The notes under the pieces are model-generated. The model was not told the origin of the DNA. It saw only the letters and a list, made by a program, of their open reading frames with translations, and searched no databases. Shown piece after piece: positions 1 to 8,538 of a stretch of 64,000 bases of DNA. Source of the DNA: an uncultured Bifidobacteriaceae bacterium. GTDB taxonomy: Bacteria; Actinomycetota; Actinomycetes; Actinomycetales; Bifidobacteriaceae. How positions within the stretch are numbered: position 1 is the stretch's first letter; each line of letters begins with the position of its first letter. The position numbers were made by a program, and so were the translations under genes. Location of the stretch: contig CAMXYK010000006.1 of NCBI GenBank assembly GCA_947253155.1, forward strand, positions 9,563 to 73,562, in the 5' to 3' direction.

Positions 1-294
1 GCTCCAGATGATGACGCTCGTAAGCAGTTAAAGGAATCTGCAGGCGAGGTTCTTGATGCCGCAATCGCTGCTTTGCAAGGCGTTGATGCTTCTGATTGGC
101 ACACTGATTCCTTGCACGAGCTTTTGAACAAGAAGCTTGTTGAGGAAGCTGGATACAAGCCACGCTTGGCGTTTGGTCCTGTGCGCGTGGCACTTTCCGG
201 TCGTCGTGTTTCACCTCCACTGTTTGAGTCCATGGAAATTGTGGGTAAGGACGTGACTTTGGCGCGTTTGGCTGGATTGCGCGAGCATTTGTAA
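1..294 (+). CDS. gltX: Glutamate--tRNA ligase, C-terminal fragment
   Basis: The reading frame is open from the first base and ends with TAA at 292-294, so only the last 97 residues are present. They match the C-terminal anticodon-binding helical domain of bacterial GluRS, including the closing pattern in which KPRLAFGPVRVALSGRRVSPPLFE is followed by a helix ending RLAGLREHL. The enzyme charges tRNA-Glu with glutamate in the cytoplasm. In actinobacteria without GlnRS it also misacylates tRNA-Gln for the GatCAB amidotransferase. The tRNA-Glu and tRNA-Gln genes lie directly downstream, the two substrates of such a non-discriminating enzyme. The catalytic domain lies outside the window. Confidence 0.93.
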   Translation, partial: APDDDARKQLKESAGEVLDAAIAALQGVDASDWHTDSLHELLNKKLVEEAGYKPRLAFGPVRVALSGRRVSPPLFESMEIVGKDVTLARLAGLREHL

Positions 295-387
295 ATTGCA
301 AATAATTTATAAGCGCAAATAAGATTTGAATAAGGCGGGAATGTAGCGAAATGATACATTCCTGCCTTTTGTTTTATAGTATATTTT

Positions 388-429
388 CGACACGCCGCTG
401 TTGCATGCTGTTGCGTTATGTTGTAAACT
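388..429 (+). promoter_or_regulatory. Promoter of the tRNA-Glu/tRNA-Gln unit with an upstream CGACACGCCG motif
   Basis: A -35 box TTGCAT (401-406) and a -10 box TAAACT (424-429) are separated by 17 bp, 39 bp before tRNA-Glu. The decamer CGACACGCCG (388-397) ends 3 bp before the -35 box. The same or a near-identical motif occurs in other gaps of this window. What binds it is unknown. Confidence 0.7.
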
Positions 430-467
430 CGCTATTTGTTGCGTCAAGAGCGTAGCAATAAATGAAA

Positions 468-540
468 GCCCCCGTCGTCTAGCGGTCTAGGACTACGCCC
501 TCTCACGGCGCCAACACCGGTTCAAATCCGGTCGGGGGTA
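468..540 (+). tRNA. tRNA-Glu (CTC)
   Basis: A complete cloverleaf: acceptor arm GCCCCCG pairs with CGGGGGT, discriminator A at 540. The anticodon loop CTCTCAC gives anticodon CTC. The T loop TTCAAAT is canonical. CCA is not encoded. It lies between gltX and tRNA-Gln. Confidence 0.97.
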
Positions 541-581
541 CGAAAGACCGAACGGTTCCAAGAGCCGCGAAGCCTGCCAAT

Positions 582-653
582 TGGGGTATGGTGTAATTGG
601 CAACACAGGTGATTCTGGTTCATCCATTCTTGGTTCGAGTCCAGGTACCCCAG
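582..653 (+). tRNA. tRNA-Gln (CTG)
   Basis: Acceptor arm TGGGGTA pairs with TACCCCA, discriminator G at 653. The anticodon loop TTCTGGT gives CTG and the T loop is TTCGAGT. CCA is not encoded. It is 41 bp after tRNA-Glu with no promoter between them, so they are probably one transcript. Confidence 0.97.
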
Positions 654-658
654 CGAAT

Positions 659-686
659 AGCTCTCGTAGGACGAGGGCTTTTTTGT
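659..686 (+). terminator. Rho-independent terminator of the tRNA-Glu/Gln unit
   Basis: A 9-bp stem (AGCTCTCGT with ACGAGGGCT, one G-T pair) with a 3-nt loop is followed by a run of six T. Confidence 0.85.
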
Positions 687-717
687 TATCTTAAGTTTCT
701 GAAAATCATGCCTTTAA

Positions 718-858
718 AATCAAAAACCCCGGTGCGTAGCCGGGGTTAGAGAAAAAAGAGAAGAAGAGAGGTTTAAGTTATAAGGTCTGTGCGACTACGT
801 ATCTGTAGTTCGCTTTCCTTTTGATGTATATATAATAAGCACCTTAGGCTGAGTGCAA
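718..858 (-). ncRNA. Candidate small RNA with its own promoter, C/U-rich linker and terminator
   Basis: On the minus strand a -35 box TTGCAC (858-853) and a TATA-rich -10 region (TTATAT/TATATA, 835-829) are 17-18 bp apart, so transcription should begin near 822. The roughly 105-nt transcript would contain a hairpin (gcgaactac/gtagtcgc, 813-791), then an unpaired C/U tract (about 771-749) complementary to GAGAGG-type Shine-Dalgarno sequences, then a GC-rich stem AACCCCGG/CCGGGGTT (747-725) followed by TTTTT. That last hairpin has its T run only on the minus strand, yet no minus-strand protein gene exists nearby. No long reading frame is present. The layout is typical of regulatory RNAs that pair with ribosome-binding sites, but the function is inferred. 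Confidence 0.5.
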
Positions 859-1020
859 TGATGCGATTAGCTGGGAATTCTCTGTGAATTTAAGATTATT
901 TCTCTGAATTTCTGCGTTTTTTGAGTTTTAAGCATTATTTCGCACACTTATTCTCATAATTTGTGCAAGAACTTGCTCAAAATTTTAGTAAGTTGCGTAT
1001 ATCTGCCGTATGCTTGAAGT

Positions 1021-2316
1021 ATGACAGATTCTGCAAAATCTGAAGTTGCTACTAATGCAGTTGCACTTCCATTATCAATTTCAGCGCGTTTAGGATGCTT
1101 ACAATTCCATCTTTCTGGTAAGTTTCGCGTGCTGCAATGCGCGGATGTGCAAGATGGGCTTCGAGTATCGCAAGATACTATTCGTCTTATTGCTGCTGCG
1201 TGCGATGCTGTACGACCAGACATAGTAGTTTTTAGCGGAAATCAGATTGCCGGATACGAAAAAGCATTTGCTCGCACTTTTCAACGACGTAGTTGGCAGC
1301 AAACTAAGCCTCTTTCTACTTTAGAAAAGCAACAATTACTGAGTAAATTGCGTGAATCCACTGCTAAAATGGTGCAGCCTTTAGAAGAACGTCGCATTCC
1401 GTGGGTTGTAACTTATGGCAATCATGATTTTCAGTGCGGCTTAAGTAACGCAGAACTTGACGCTTTATATCAAGAATTTTCGTATTGCATGAATCGTAGT
1501 TCTGAAACTGCATTATCTGTAAAAGCAATGCAATCTACTAAATGCGCGCTGCCTAAACAGATTATTTTCCCGTGTGAGCCTGGTACCTTTGCTCTTCCAG
1601 TTAAAGACGAAAACCAAGAAAATGTTGTTTTTTCAATAGTTTTGCTTGATTCTGGAGATTATGCTAAGGAGGGTGGATACGGTTCGCCGTCTAAGAAGTC
1701 TCTTGATTTTATTGCGAATCTTCCAAAATCGTTGCCTGCACACATGTGTATTTTCCAGCATTTCCCATTACCGCAATATTATCGCGTTCTTCGTGAGGTT
1801 CCTCAAGATTTAGCTGCTAGAGAGCATGCTATTGAAGGATATCGCACATTTGCTGGCCGTTATTATGCTCTTGACGAAAATTATGTGCTTCCAGATGGTT
1901 ATTTAGGCGAAGGTATTAGTTGTCCGGATGTTGACAGTGGTGAATATGCTACTTTAGTTGATTCTGGCGCGTTTGCAGTTGTGGCTGGCCATGATCATCG
2001 CAATTCTTTTGCAGCTAGAGAGCCTGAAAATAGAATGTTGTTTGTTTCTACTCCTACTTGCGGTTTTGCGTCTTATGGTCCGGAGCCTGCTAAACGCGGT
2101 GTGCGTTTGCTTGAATTTGATATTCGTCATCCATTTGAGCCGCGTACTCAAATGCTTGAATTTGGAGATTTAGTTGGTAAGCCTTCTTCTAAAAAAGCCT
2201 ATACTTATGGTCTTACTGCAGAATCTGAGCACGAATTGCCAGAGGTAGATTTATTACAAAAGCCATCATTAATTACTAGGTTGATTCGTAGGTGGAGGAA
2301 ACGTTCTTTGCGCTAA
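1021..2316 (+). CDS. Calcineurin-like metallophosphoesterase
   Basis: The 431-residue protein has the order of metal-ligand motifs of the calcineurin-like phosphoesterase fold: VLQCADVQDG near residue 40, VVFSGNQIAG near 75, VTYGNHDFQ near 137, a histidine in IFQHFPLP near 245, and VVAGHDHRNS near 322. GNHD and GHDH are hallmark di-metal ligands. In the second block, where family members usually have GD, this protein has GN, and the first block is DxQ rather than DxH. Either the metal set is modified or this is the normal form of a bifidobacterial subfamily. No signal peptide is seen, so it is probably cytosolic. The substrate cannot be told. The start ATG has no clear ribosome-binding site. 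Confidence 0.8.
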   Translation: MTDSAKSEVATNAVALPLSISARLGCLQFHLSGKFRVLQCADVQDGLRVSQDTIRLIAAACDAVRPDIVVFSGNQIAGYEKAFARTFQRRSWQQTKPLSTLEKQQLLSKLRESTAKMVQPLEERRIPWVVTYGNHDFQCGLSNAELDALYQEFSYCMNRSSETALSVKAMQSTKCALPKQIIFPCEPGTFALPVKDENQENVVFSIVLLDSGDYAKEGGYGSPSKKSLDFIANLPKSLPAHMCIFQHFPLPQYYRVLREVPQDLAAREHAIEGYRTFAGRYYALDENYVLPDGYLGEGISCPDVDSGEYATLVDSGAFAVVAGHDHRNSFAAREPENRMLFVSTPTCGFASYGPEPAKRGVRLLEFDIRHPFEPRTQMLEFGDLVGKPSSKKAYTYGLTAESEHELPEVDLLQKPSLITRLIRRWRKRSLR

Positions 2317-2437
2317 TAGCAATTAACTTTTGTATTGATGCGCTTATTGAATTATTTTATGCAACTTATGTGAGCGCGTTGGCAAGTATGCCGGTATGAT
2401 AGTTATTAGTTTTTTAGCGCGAACGAAAGAGGTAAAT

Positions 2438-3799
2438 GTGTCCGCACATAATACGGCCGAACAGAACAACAATAGCGGCATCGATGCTGCAGATGTGTTG
2501 CATGTAGAAGGTGGTAAGCCGCTTAATGGAACTATTAAAGTTCGTGGTGCGAAGAATTTTGTAAGCAAAGCCATGGTTGCAGCTCTTTTGGCACCAGGCA
2601 AGTCTGTGTTAAAAAACGTGCCAGAAATTCGCGATGTGCACGTTGTTTCTGATTTATTGCGCTTACACGGCGTAGATGTTGAAGTAAACGGAGCAGAAGG
2701 CGTTGTAACTATTGACGCCACAAAAGTACAGCTTGCAGACGTAGCAGATGTTGATACTCTTTCTGGCTCGTCGCGTATTCCTATTTTGTTCTCCGGCCCA
2801 CTTTTGCACCGCCTTGGTGAAGCTTTTATTCCAGCTTTGGGTGGCTGCAATATTGGTGGACGTCCAATAGATTTTCATCTTGAAACTTTGCGCAAGCTTG
2901 GTGCAAATGTAGATAAAGATCATGAGGATGGCATTCATATTACAGCTCCGCATGGTTTGCACGGCACGAAAATACATTTGCCTTATCCTTCTGTTGGTGC
3001 TACTGAGCAGACTTTGCTTGCAGCTGTTCTTGCGGATGGCAAAACTGAGCTTTCTGGTGCTGCTATTGAGCCGGAAATTATGGATTTGGTAGCAGTTTTG
3101 CAAAAGATGGGTGCAATTATTTCCGTAGATGTTGATCGCACTTTCAGAATTGAAGGTGTTAAGGAACTTCAAGGTTACACTCATACTGCTCTTACGGATC
3201 GAATTGAGGCGGCTTCATGGGCTTCTGCAGCTCTTGCAACTCATGGTGACGTGTTTATTAAGGGCGCAACTCAGCCAGAAATGATGACTTTCTTAAACGT
3301 GTTCCGCAAAGTTGGTGGCCAATTCGACGTCACAGATAAGGGCATTCGTTTTTGGCATCCGGGCGGCGATTTGCATCCTGTTGCTATTGAAACAGACGTG
3401 CATCCTGGTTTTATGACGGATTGGCAGCAGCCGCTTGTTGTTGCATTAACTCAAGCTAAAGGCTTAAGTATTGTTCACGAAACAGTGTACGAGAATCGTT
3501 TTGGTTTTACTAAGCCTCTTGTGCAAATGGGTGCTATGGTTCAGCTGTATCGCGAATGCTTGGGTTCTCTTCCTTGCAGATTCCAGCAGCGAAATTACAA
3601 GCATTCTGCCGTGATTTTTGGACCTACTCCTTTAACCGGCCAAGATATTGACGTGCCTGATTTGCGTGGCGGCTTTAGCCATCTTATTGCGGCTCTTGCA
3701 GCTCAAGGTCCGTCAAATGTGCGCGGTATTTCGTTAATCGATCGTGGTTACGCAGATTTCCGCGGCAAATTACTTGCTTTGGGTGCGAATATCGACTGA
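2438..3799 (+). CDS. murA: UDP-N-acetylglucosamine 1-carboxyvinyltransferase
   Basis: MurA transfers enolpyruvate from PEP to UDP-GlcNAc, the first committed step of peptidoglycan synthesis, in the cytoplasm. The GTG start is preferred over an upstream ATG at 2396 because GAAAGAGG lies 6-8 bases before it and the first conserved block (VEGGKPLNGTIKVRGAKN) then begins near residue 25. The catalytic cysteine loop reads ALGGCNIGGRPIDFH with Cys137, the target of fosfomycin in MurA enzymes. The C-terminal DLRGGFSHLIAAL block holds the conserved Asp-Leu-Arg. The 453-residue length is slightly above the usual 420-430 owing to an N-terminal extension. Confidence 0.95.
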   Translation: MSAHNTAEQNNNSGIDAADVLHVEGGKPLNGTIKVRGAKNFVSKAMVAALLAPGKSVLKNVPEIRDVHVVSDLLRLHGVDVEVNGAEGVVTIDATKVQLADVADVDTLSGSSRIPILFSGPLLHRLGEAFIPALGGCNIGGRPIDFHLETLRKLGANVDKDHEDGIHITAPHGLHGTKIHLPYPSVGATEQTLLAAVLADGKTELSGAAIEPEIMDLVAVLQKMGAIISVDVDRTFRIEGVKELQGYTHTALTDRIEAASWASAALATHGDVFIKGATQPEMMTFLNVFRKVGGQFDVTDKGIRFWHPGGDLHPVAIETDVHPGFMTDWQQPLVVALTQAKGLSIVHETVYENRFGFTKPLVQMGAMVQLYRECLGSLPCRFQQRNYKHSAVIFGPTPLTGQDIDVPDLRGGFSHLIAALAAQGPSNVRGISLIDRGYADFRGKLLALGANID

Positions 3800-3837
3800 C
3801 GCAATTTTGTTAAAAACCCATGTTTTTGTAGGATAAT

Positions 3838-3874
3838 AAGCTTTTATCCACAATGTAAGAAAAAGCTTTTTTCT
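3838..3874 (+). terminator. Probable murA terminator
   Basis: An 8-bp stem AAGCTTTT/AAAAGCTT closes a 15-nt loop and is followed by a T run. The loop contains an exact DnaA-box nonamer, TTATCCACA (3844-3852, overlapping the left arm by two bases). Confidence 0.55.
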
Positions 3875-3936
3875 TACTAAATTTATCGTTACAGTAGTCG
3901 CAATTGTAATTTTTTTAAGATTGCGGAGGTGTAGCG

Positions 3937-5982
3937 ATGGTTTGCGTTGGTGGGCGTTACCAGTTGCTTGGTGAACTGGGTCGCGGAGGCACGTCAACAG
4001 TTTTTCTTGCTGTTGATACCGTCTTACACAAGCAGTGGGCTGTAAAAGAGACTTTGCTTCAAGGTGACGAAAAGTATCGACAACTTATTCTTCAATCATT
4101 ACGAGCCGAAGTCGAGGTATTAAAAGAATGCGATCATCCAGCTATTCCGCGCATTGTTGATTTTTTTGAAGAAAACGGCAGAGCATACGCTGTTCGCGAC
4201 TACGTAAAGGGCCGCTCTTTAAAATCAATAGTTGATGAACAAGGCTTACAAGATGCTCAAACTGTGCGCGACTGGGGTATGCAATTATGTGCAGTTCTTG
4301 CTTATTTGCATTCACATTATCCGCCAATTTTATACGGTGATCTTAAGCCTTCGCACGTTATGATTGCAGAGGATGGTTCAGTTCGTTTAATTGATTTTGG
4401 TGCAGCTACGCAACTTTATACGCATGCCGGAGCACTTGATTTACGCACTATAGAACAGCCTGACGCGCGATTTGCAACTCCTCGTTTTACTGCTCCGGAA
4501 GTTATGAATCAATGTTCATCTCTTTCAGCTTCAAGCGACGTGTATGCAATTGGCATGACATTGCGATACGCGCTACTTCCTAATGAAATATCAAATGCGC
4601 GCTTACAAACTACATCATCTGGCGCAAATCGCATACTAACTGAGCAACTAATATCTGTTCTCGCAACTGCTACAGCGCTTAAACCTTCGCAACGATACCA
4701 GGATTGCGAAGCTATGTTTTCTGCCTTGCAATCTTGCGGAAGTGTTAGAAATCAGCTTTCTAAAAGTTCTAAAAGTAGTCGCGCGTGCTCGCGTGATCAT
4801 AAGCGTAACCGCAATAAAGAGCACTATAAGCATAATCGCAGGAATCAAAATTCTAAAAGTAGTAAACATTTTCAAAAATATGGTTCCTGCTTAGAAAAGT
4901 ATGCTTGGCTGAATGAAAAGCATGGCGTTGCTATAGTAATAAGTTGCGTTATTGCTGTTTTGTCTATTTTGTTATTTAGTTGTTTAGGAGCTTTAAGTAG
5001 CAATGCTGCTACGAAACAGGCTAATCAAAATAGCGTATCTAAAGCAGCTGCGACTAATGCTGTATCTTCTAGCAAGTCTTCTGCTGCAGCGAAAAAACAT
5101 AAGAAAAATAACGCAATTGAACGCATTAAAGCCGATTATAATTCGTATATTCGTTTAGCTGAACGTGAAAGTAGCGCAGATGTTGCATGTCGTTATATTG
5201 TGCGCGCAATGCAATTGCAAAACGATATGTTGCAAAAGAACTATATTAAGAAAATATCGTTCAAGCCGCTTCATACTTTATTGGAAATTCAACTTGCAGA
5301 TCAGCAATGGAGCGCAAGTGAAGAAAAAAGTTTTATGAATTTGCTTAATAAGTATGAAAAACAGCTACGTGAAAATACTAAAGATTGGGTGAATCTTACT
5401 GGAGCAGTTGGTAAAGCGTATTGGTATTATTTTGCCGGATTTTCGGGGAAAGTTAGTGCTATGGAACGACTTTCGCGCATGAGAGTTGCGCAAGCATGGT
5501 TTATTGAAGCGCAAAAATATAAAAAAGAAGAAGTAGAAAAAGACAATTCTTCTTTAACTTCTGCTTCGGAAAAAATTGGGAATAATATTTCTGAACAACA
5601 TGCGTTTAGTATCTACATTGCTATTGCAGATGGTTACGCTCGTCTTGTTGATGTTGCTCAAGATTCTCCTAGCTTAGCAAAATACCAGCAATACGCTAGG
5701 CAATTGCAGCAGTTAGTAACAATGGCACAGAAAGATAAAAATGACGTATTGCGCGTAGATACTGGCGAACTCGTGTTGCAATCTCTACATTCGTGGCTAC
5801 GAATGTTTCGTGAAAGTGGTTTCAGCAAGCAAGAATCTAAACAATTATGCGAAGACGCGCATAATCTTCTTGAAGAAGCGCATGTTTCAAACGAGGATGT
5901 GCAATCTGGACGCAAAATAGCGCTCGAAAGTGTTAAGCAAATTTTAGACGAAATCAATAATGTTTTCGCGCAAAATCAATAA
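3937..5982 (+). CDS. Membrane-anchored Ser/Thr protein kinase
   Basis: GGAGGT sits 8 bases before the ATG. The first 265 residues or so are a eukaryotic-type kinase domain: glycine loop LGRGGTSTVFLA (15-26), ATP-binding Lys37 in WAVKE, catalytic loop LYGDLKPSHVM (132-142, Asp135) and DFG at 153-155. The usual HRD is YGD, so this is a non-RD kinase and activation-loop phosphorylation may not be the switch. A basic Ser/Lys-rich juxtamembrane stretch (about 275-325) precedes one membrane span (about 331-352). A helical, Lys/Gln-rich extracytoplasmic domain of about 320 residues follows, without PASTA repeats. The next gene encodes a surface protein, so the pair may sense or control envelope state. 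That link is inference. Confidence 0.85.
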   Translation: MVCVGGRYQLLGELGRGGTSTVFLAVDTVLHKQWAVKETLLQGDEKYRQLILQSLRAEVEVLKECDHPAIPRIVDFFEENGRAYAVRDYVKGRSLKSIVDEQGLQDAQTVRDWGMQLCAVLAYLHSHYPPILYGDLKPSHVMIAEDGSVRLIDFGAATQLYTHAGALDLRTIEQPDARFATPRFTAPEVMNQCSSLSASSDVYAIGMTLRYALLPNEISNARLQTTSSGANRILTEQLISVLATATALKPSQRYQDCEAMFSALQSCGSVRNQLSKSSKSSRACSRDHKRNRNKEHYKHNRRNQNSKSSKHFQKYGSCLEKYAWLNEKHGVAIVISCVIAVLSILLFSCLGALSSNAATKQANQNSVSKAAATNAVSSSKSSAAAKKHKKNNAIERIKADYNSYIRLAERESSADVACRYIVRAMQLQNDMLQKNYIKKISFKPLHTLLEIQLADQQWSASEEKSFMNLLNKYEKQLRENTKDWVNLTGAVGKAYWYYFAGFSGKVSAMERLSRMRVAQAWFIEAQKYKKEEVEKDNSSLTSASEKIGNNISEQHAFSIYIAIADGYARLVDVAQDSPSLAKYQQYARQLQQLVTMAQKDKNDVLRVDTGELVLQSLHSWLRMFRESGFSKQESKQLCEDAHNLLEEAHVSNEDVQSGRKIALESVKQILDEINNVFAQNQ

Positions 5983-6073
5983 TTCTATAAAACTAGCGCA
6001 TGAGTATTTAAAACTTACGAGTATTTAAAACTTAAACAAATTTTTGCATAAGGAAGTTAAAAAGGGGGAATAT

Positions 6074-8299
6074 ATGAAGAAGCAACATTTTCTAAAGAAA
6101 ATTAGTCTAGCGCAACAAGCATTTTGTGCAAGATGGAAGAGCGGTATTGCGCTCGCATGCGCTATTATTGCGCTAATAGTACCGTTTAATTCTGCGGCTT
6201 TTGCAAAGAATATTTATAATCCGCAAACGGGTTTTAGCATAAGACATATTTCTGTTATGCCAAATCAGGCTTCTGTTCGCGCGATTTCTGGCTACATGTT
6301 TACAAGAAAAGCGGTTTTGTTGCGAATATCTATTGGAGGAATGAATTTTTCAACTTTCAAAAGCGTGCGTAAATTCGCTGTAAATGTGGGGAAATATAGG
6401 GTTGCGAATGCTCAAGCTGCATTGACTAAAACTGCTAATATTTCGTGCGCTAAGAATTTTCAGTACCAGCGTTCTTCGAATGAAGCTGTAATAAGCGCAG
6501 AGTTAAACGCAGAAGGAATCTACAATCTGCGCGATGTGACTGTGAGCTTTAATGCGGCAAATATGAATCCTGTTAATATTACGAGTCAAAACAGGAATAA
6601 TATGCGTAGGGAAGATTTGCGCTTTATTGTTATTGATTCAACTTCGCCTCGTTTAAGTGTTAATTATGATAATAAAAAGTCCTACGAAGGCAGGTATTTT
6701 CGCGAAAAACGTTCGGCGAGAATAGTTATACAAGATAATTCTTTCGCTTTTTCTAAGATTTTTCGCGATGCTTTTCCGATTGCACAAGTTTTTGAAAATG
6801 GTAAAAAAGTTTTAGAAATAACGGCTCAAAATTTTAAAAATGATGCCTCGAATCCAAATATATGGTATTCGGATGTTGCATTTTCTCGTGACGCAACTTG
6901 GGATGTGCAATACGGTGCGCAAGATTTATGCGGTAATGTAGCTTCTTCTTTGCGTAATAATTTTGTTATTGACACTAATCCTCCAACAGTAAGTATTTCT
7001 GGAGTTAAAAATGGTGGGGCTTATGCTCATGGCGTTGCTCCAAGTATTGTTATTAAAGATGCTTGGTTGAAGCCGGAAAGCGTAACGTATTTTTTAATAA
7101 GAATGCAATCTTCTAAAAATTTACGGATTCCAGCATCGCTAAAATCTAGTAATCAAAGCGTAAGCGTTAAATATGCGAATTTTTATCACGGCAGTAAAGA
7201 TGATGGCGTTTATGAGCTTAGTTGGAGTGCGAAAGATGTTGTAGATCATGCTATTCATGGCATTTTGCAATTTTCTATGAATAGCAGCGGTTCTACTTTT
7301 AGCATTGACAGTTCAACTTCAGAAATGAATAACAAGCAGTTGAAGAATGCTAAAGATGTTCATATTGAAGAATTAAATCTAAGCGGTCTTGCTAACCCTG
7401 CGAAAGTAAGCGTTATTAAGGATGGTGTTGAAAAAGTATTATCTAAGAATGATTTTTCTGTGTCGAAGCGATTAGATAAAGGTTTTCAACGTTTAAGCTA
7501 CACGATTTTTCAGCGAAATTTTTCGGATAATGCGAATTATCGAGTACGAATCGCGTCTGTGGATAAAGCTGGTAACCATTCTTTTAGCGATAGTAGCGTT
7601 AAAACTAGCGAAGGCGTAATGCAATCGTCTGCTTCTGCTGTTCAATTTACTGTTGACCATCTTGCGCCTCTTACAACAGTATTTAATATGCGCAATAACG
7701 CAACATATAAATCTTCTAAAGAAGGTAAATTATTGCGAATTAGCGCAAAAGATAACGCTTCTTTAAAATCAGTAAAAGTTAATATCGACGGTAAAACAAA
7801 GCATATTTGGCGCGGTAAAGCTGCGAATAAGCCAATGTTATCTATGAAAATAAAGCCAGATTCAATTTGCCATGAAGTATTAGTAGAAGCGTTGGATTAT
7901 GCAGGAAACGTAACGACGGTGAAATATAGCAATGTAAAAGTTGTTCCTATTGGAAAAAATGGTGTAAAAATTTCAGATTCCGCAGAAAATGAAAATAGTG
8001 CGGATGCTGAAAAATCAGATAAAGCTAATAAAAATAATAAAAATAATAAAGATAGTAAAGCTAATAAAAATTTAGATAGCGAAAAATCTTCAGAAGATAG
8101 TGAGTGGATTTCGAAATCTCAAGTTCAAAATCCGGAAAATATTAGCATAAAGGAGGATTCATTGCAGAAAAAGTCTGCAAATTCTTTGTCAATAATTGCG
8201 TACGTTGGCGTTGCTGTTACAGCAGTATTGTGTGCTTTTCTTGGAATTGGAATGCTTTACAATAAGCGCAGCCGTAGCAGAAAGTTGATTTTGCAGTAA
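6074..8299 (+). CDS. Large surface protein with Ig-like repeats and C-terminal membrane anchor
   Basis: The start at 6074 follows AAGGGGG by about 8 bases and gives a good export signal: a basic N terminus, then hydrophobic GIALACAIIALIVPF, cleaving near AFAKN. An upstream ATG at 6044 in frame lacks this spacing. The roughly 600-residue exported part is beta-rich with repeated Ig-like signatures (VIDSTSPRLSV, VIDTNPPTVSISG, TVDHLAPLTTVF, each followed by a strand-rich block and an AxDxAGN-type turn), as in Gram-positive adhesion modules. A Lys/Asn/Ser-rich linker (about 640-680) leads to a C-terminal span (SIIAYVGVAVTAVLCAFLG) and a basic tail. There is no LPxTG-like motif, so it is membrane-anchored. 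It lies 91 bp after the kinase gene. The ligand is unknown. Confidence 0.7.
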   Translation: MKKQHFLKKISLAQQAFCARWKSGIALACAIIALIVPFNSAAFAKNIYNPQTGFSIRHISVMPNQASVRAISGYMFTRKAVLLRISIGGMNFSTFKSVRKFAVNVGKYRVANAQAALTKTANISCAKNFQYQRSSNEAVISAELNAEGIYNLRDVTVSFNAANMNPVNITSQNRNNMRREDLRFIVIDSTSPRLSVNYDNKKSYEGRYFREKRSARIVIQDNSFAFSKIFRDAFPIAQVFENGKKVLEITAQNFKNDASNPNIWYSDVAFSRDATWDVQYGAQDLCGNVASSLRNNFVIDTNPPTVSISGVKNGGAYAHGVAPSIVIKDAWLKPESVTYFLIRMQSSKNLRIPASLKSSNQSVSVKYANFYHGSKDDGVYELSWSAKDVVDHAIHGILQFSMNSSGSTFSIDSSTSEMNNKQLKNAKDVHIEELNLSGLANPAKVSVIKDGVEKVLSKNDFSVSKRLDKGFQRLSYTIFQRNFSDNANYRVRIASVDKAGNHSFSDSSVKTSEGVMQSSASAVQFTVDHLAPLTTVFNMRNNATYKSSKEGKLLRISAKDNASLKSVKVNIDGKTKHIWRGKAANKPMLSMKIKPDSICHEVLVEALDYAGNVTTVKYSNVKVVPIGKNGVKISDSAENENSADAEKSDKANKNNKNNKDSKANKNLDSEKSSEDSEWISKSQVQNPENISIKEDSLQKKSANSLSIIAYVGVAVTAVLCAFLGIGMLYNKRSRSRKLILQ

Positions 8300-8311
8300 C
8301 TAACTTTTCAA

Positions 8312-8351
8312 AATAAAAAAGCCCACTGCGGTGGAATGAATGCAGTGGGCT
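8312..8351 (-). terminator. Terminator of tRNA-Ala (minus strand)
   Basis: A perfect 10-bp stem, AGCCCACTGC with GCAGTGGGCT, is followed on the minus strand by TTTTTTATTT. It lies 2 bp beyond the end of the tRNA gene. Confidence 0.85.
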
Positions 8352-8353
8352 CG

Positions 8354-8426
8354 TGGAGCTAATGGTAATCGAAACCACGACCTCTTCGATGCGAACGAAG
8401 CGCTCTACCAACTGAGCTATAGCCCC
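8354..8426 (-). tRNA. tRNA-Ala (CGC)
   Basis: On the minus strand, acceptor GGGGCTA pairs with TAGCTCC (one G-T), discriminator A. Anticodon stem CTTCG/CGAAG holds the loop TTCGCAT, giving CGC. CCA is not encoded. Confidence 0.97.
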
Positions 8427-8442
8427 AATGTCTAAAGAAATA

Positions 8443-8532
8443 TTTTCTTACGACAACTCTGCACACTGTACTACAAGTTACGTATAAAAACAATATTTTG
8501 CAAAGTGCAGTGAGCTAGAGTGTCGTAAGAAT
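8443..8532. repeat. Imperfect 90-bp inverted repeat between tRNA-Ala and dedA
   Basis: The left arm TTCTTACGACAACTCTGCAC and the right arm (reverse complement of ATTCTTACGACACTCTAG) match over about 15 bases with one extra base. Read on the minus strand it follows dedA and ends in a T-rich stretch, so it may act as the dedA terminator. Confidence 0.5.
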
Positions 8533-8538
8533 ATTAGC

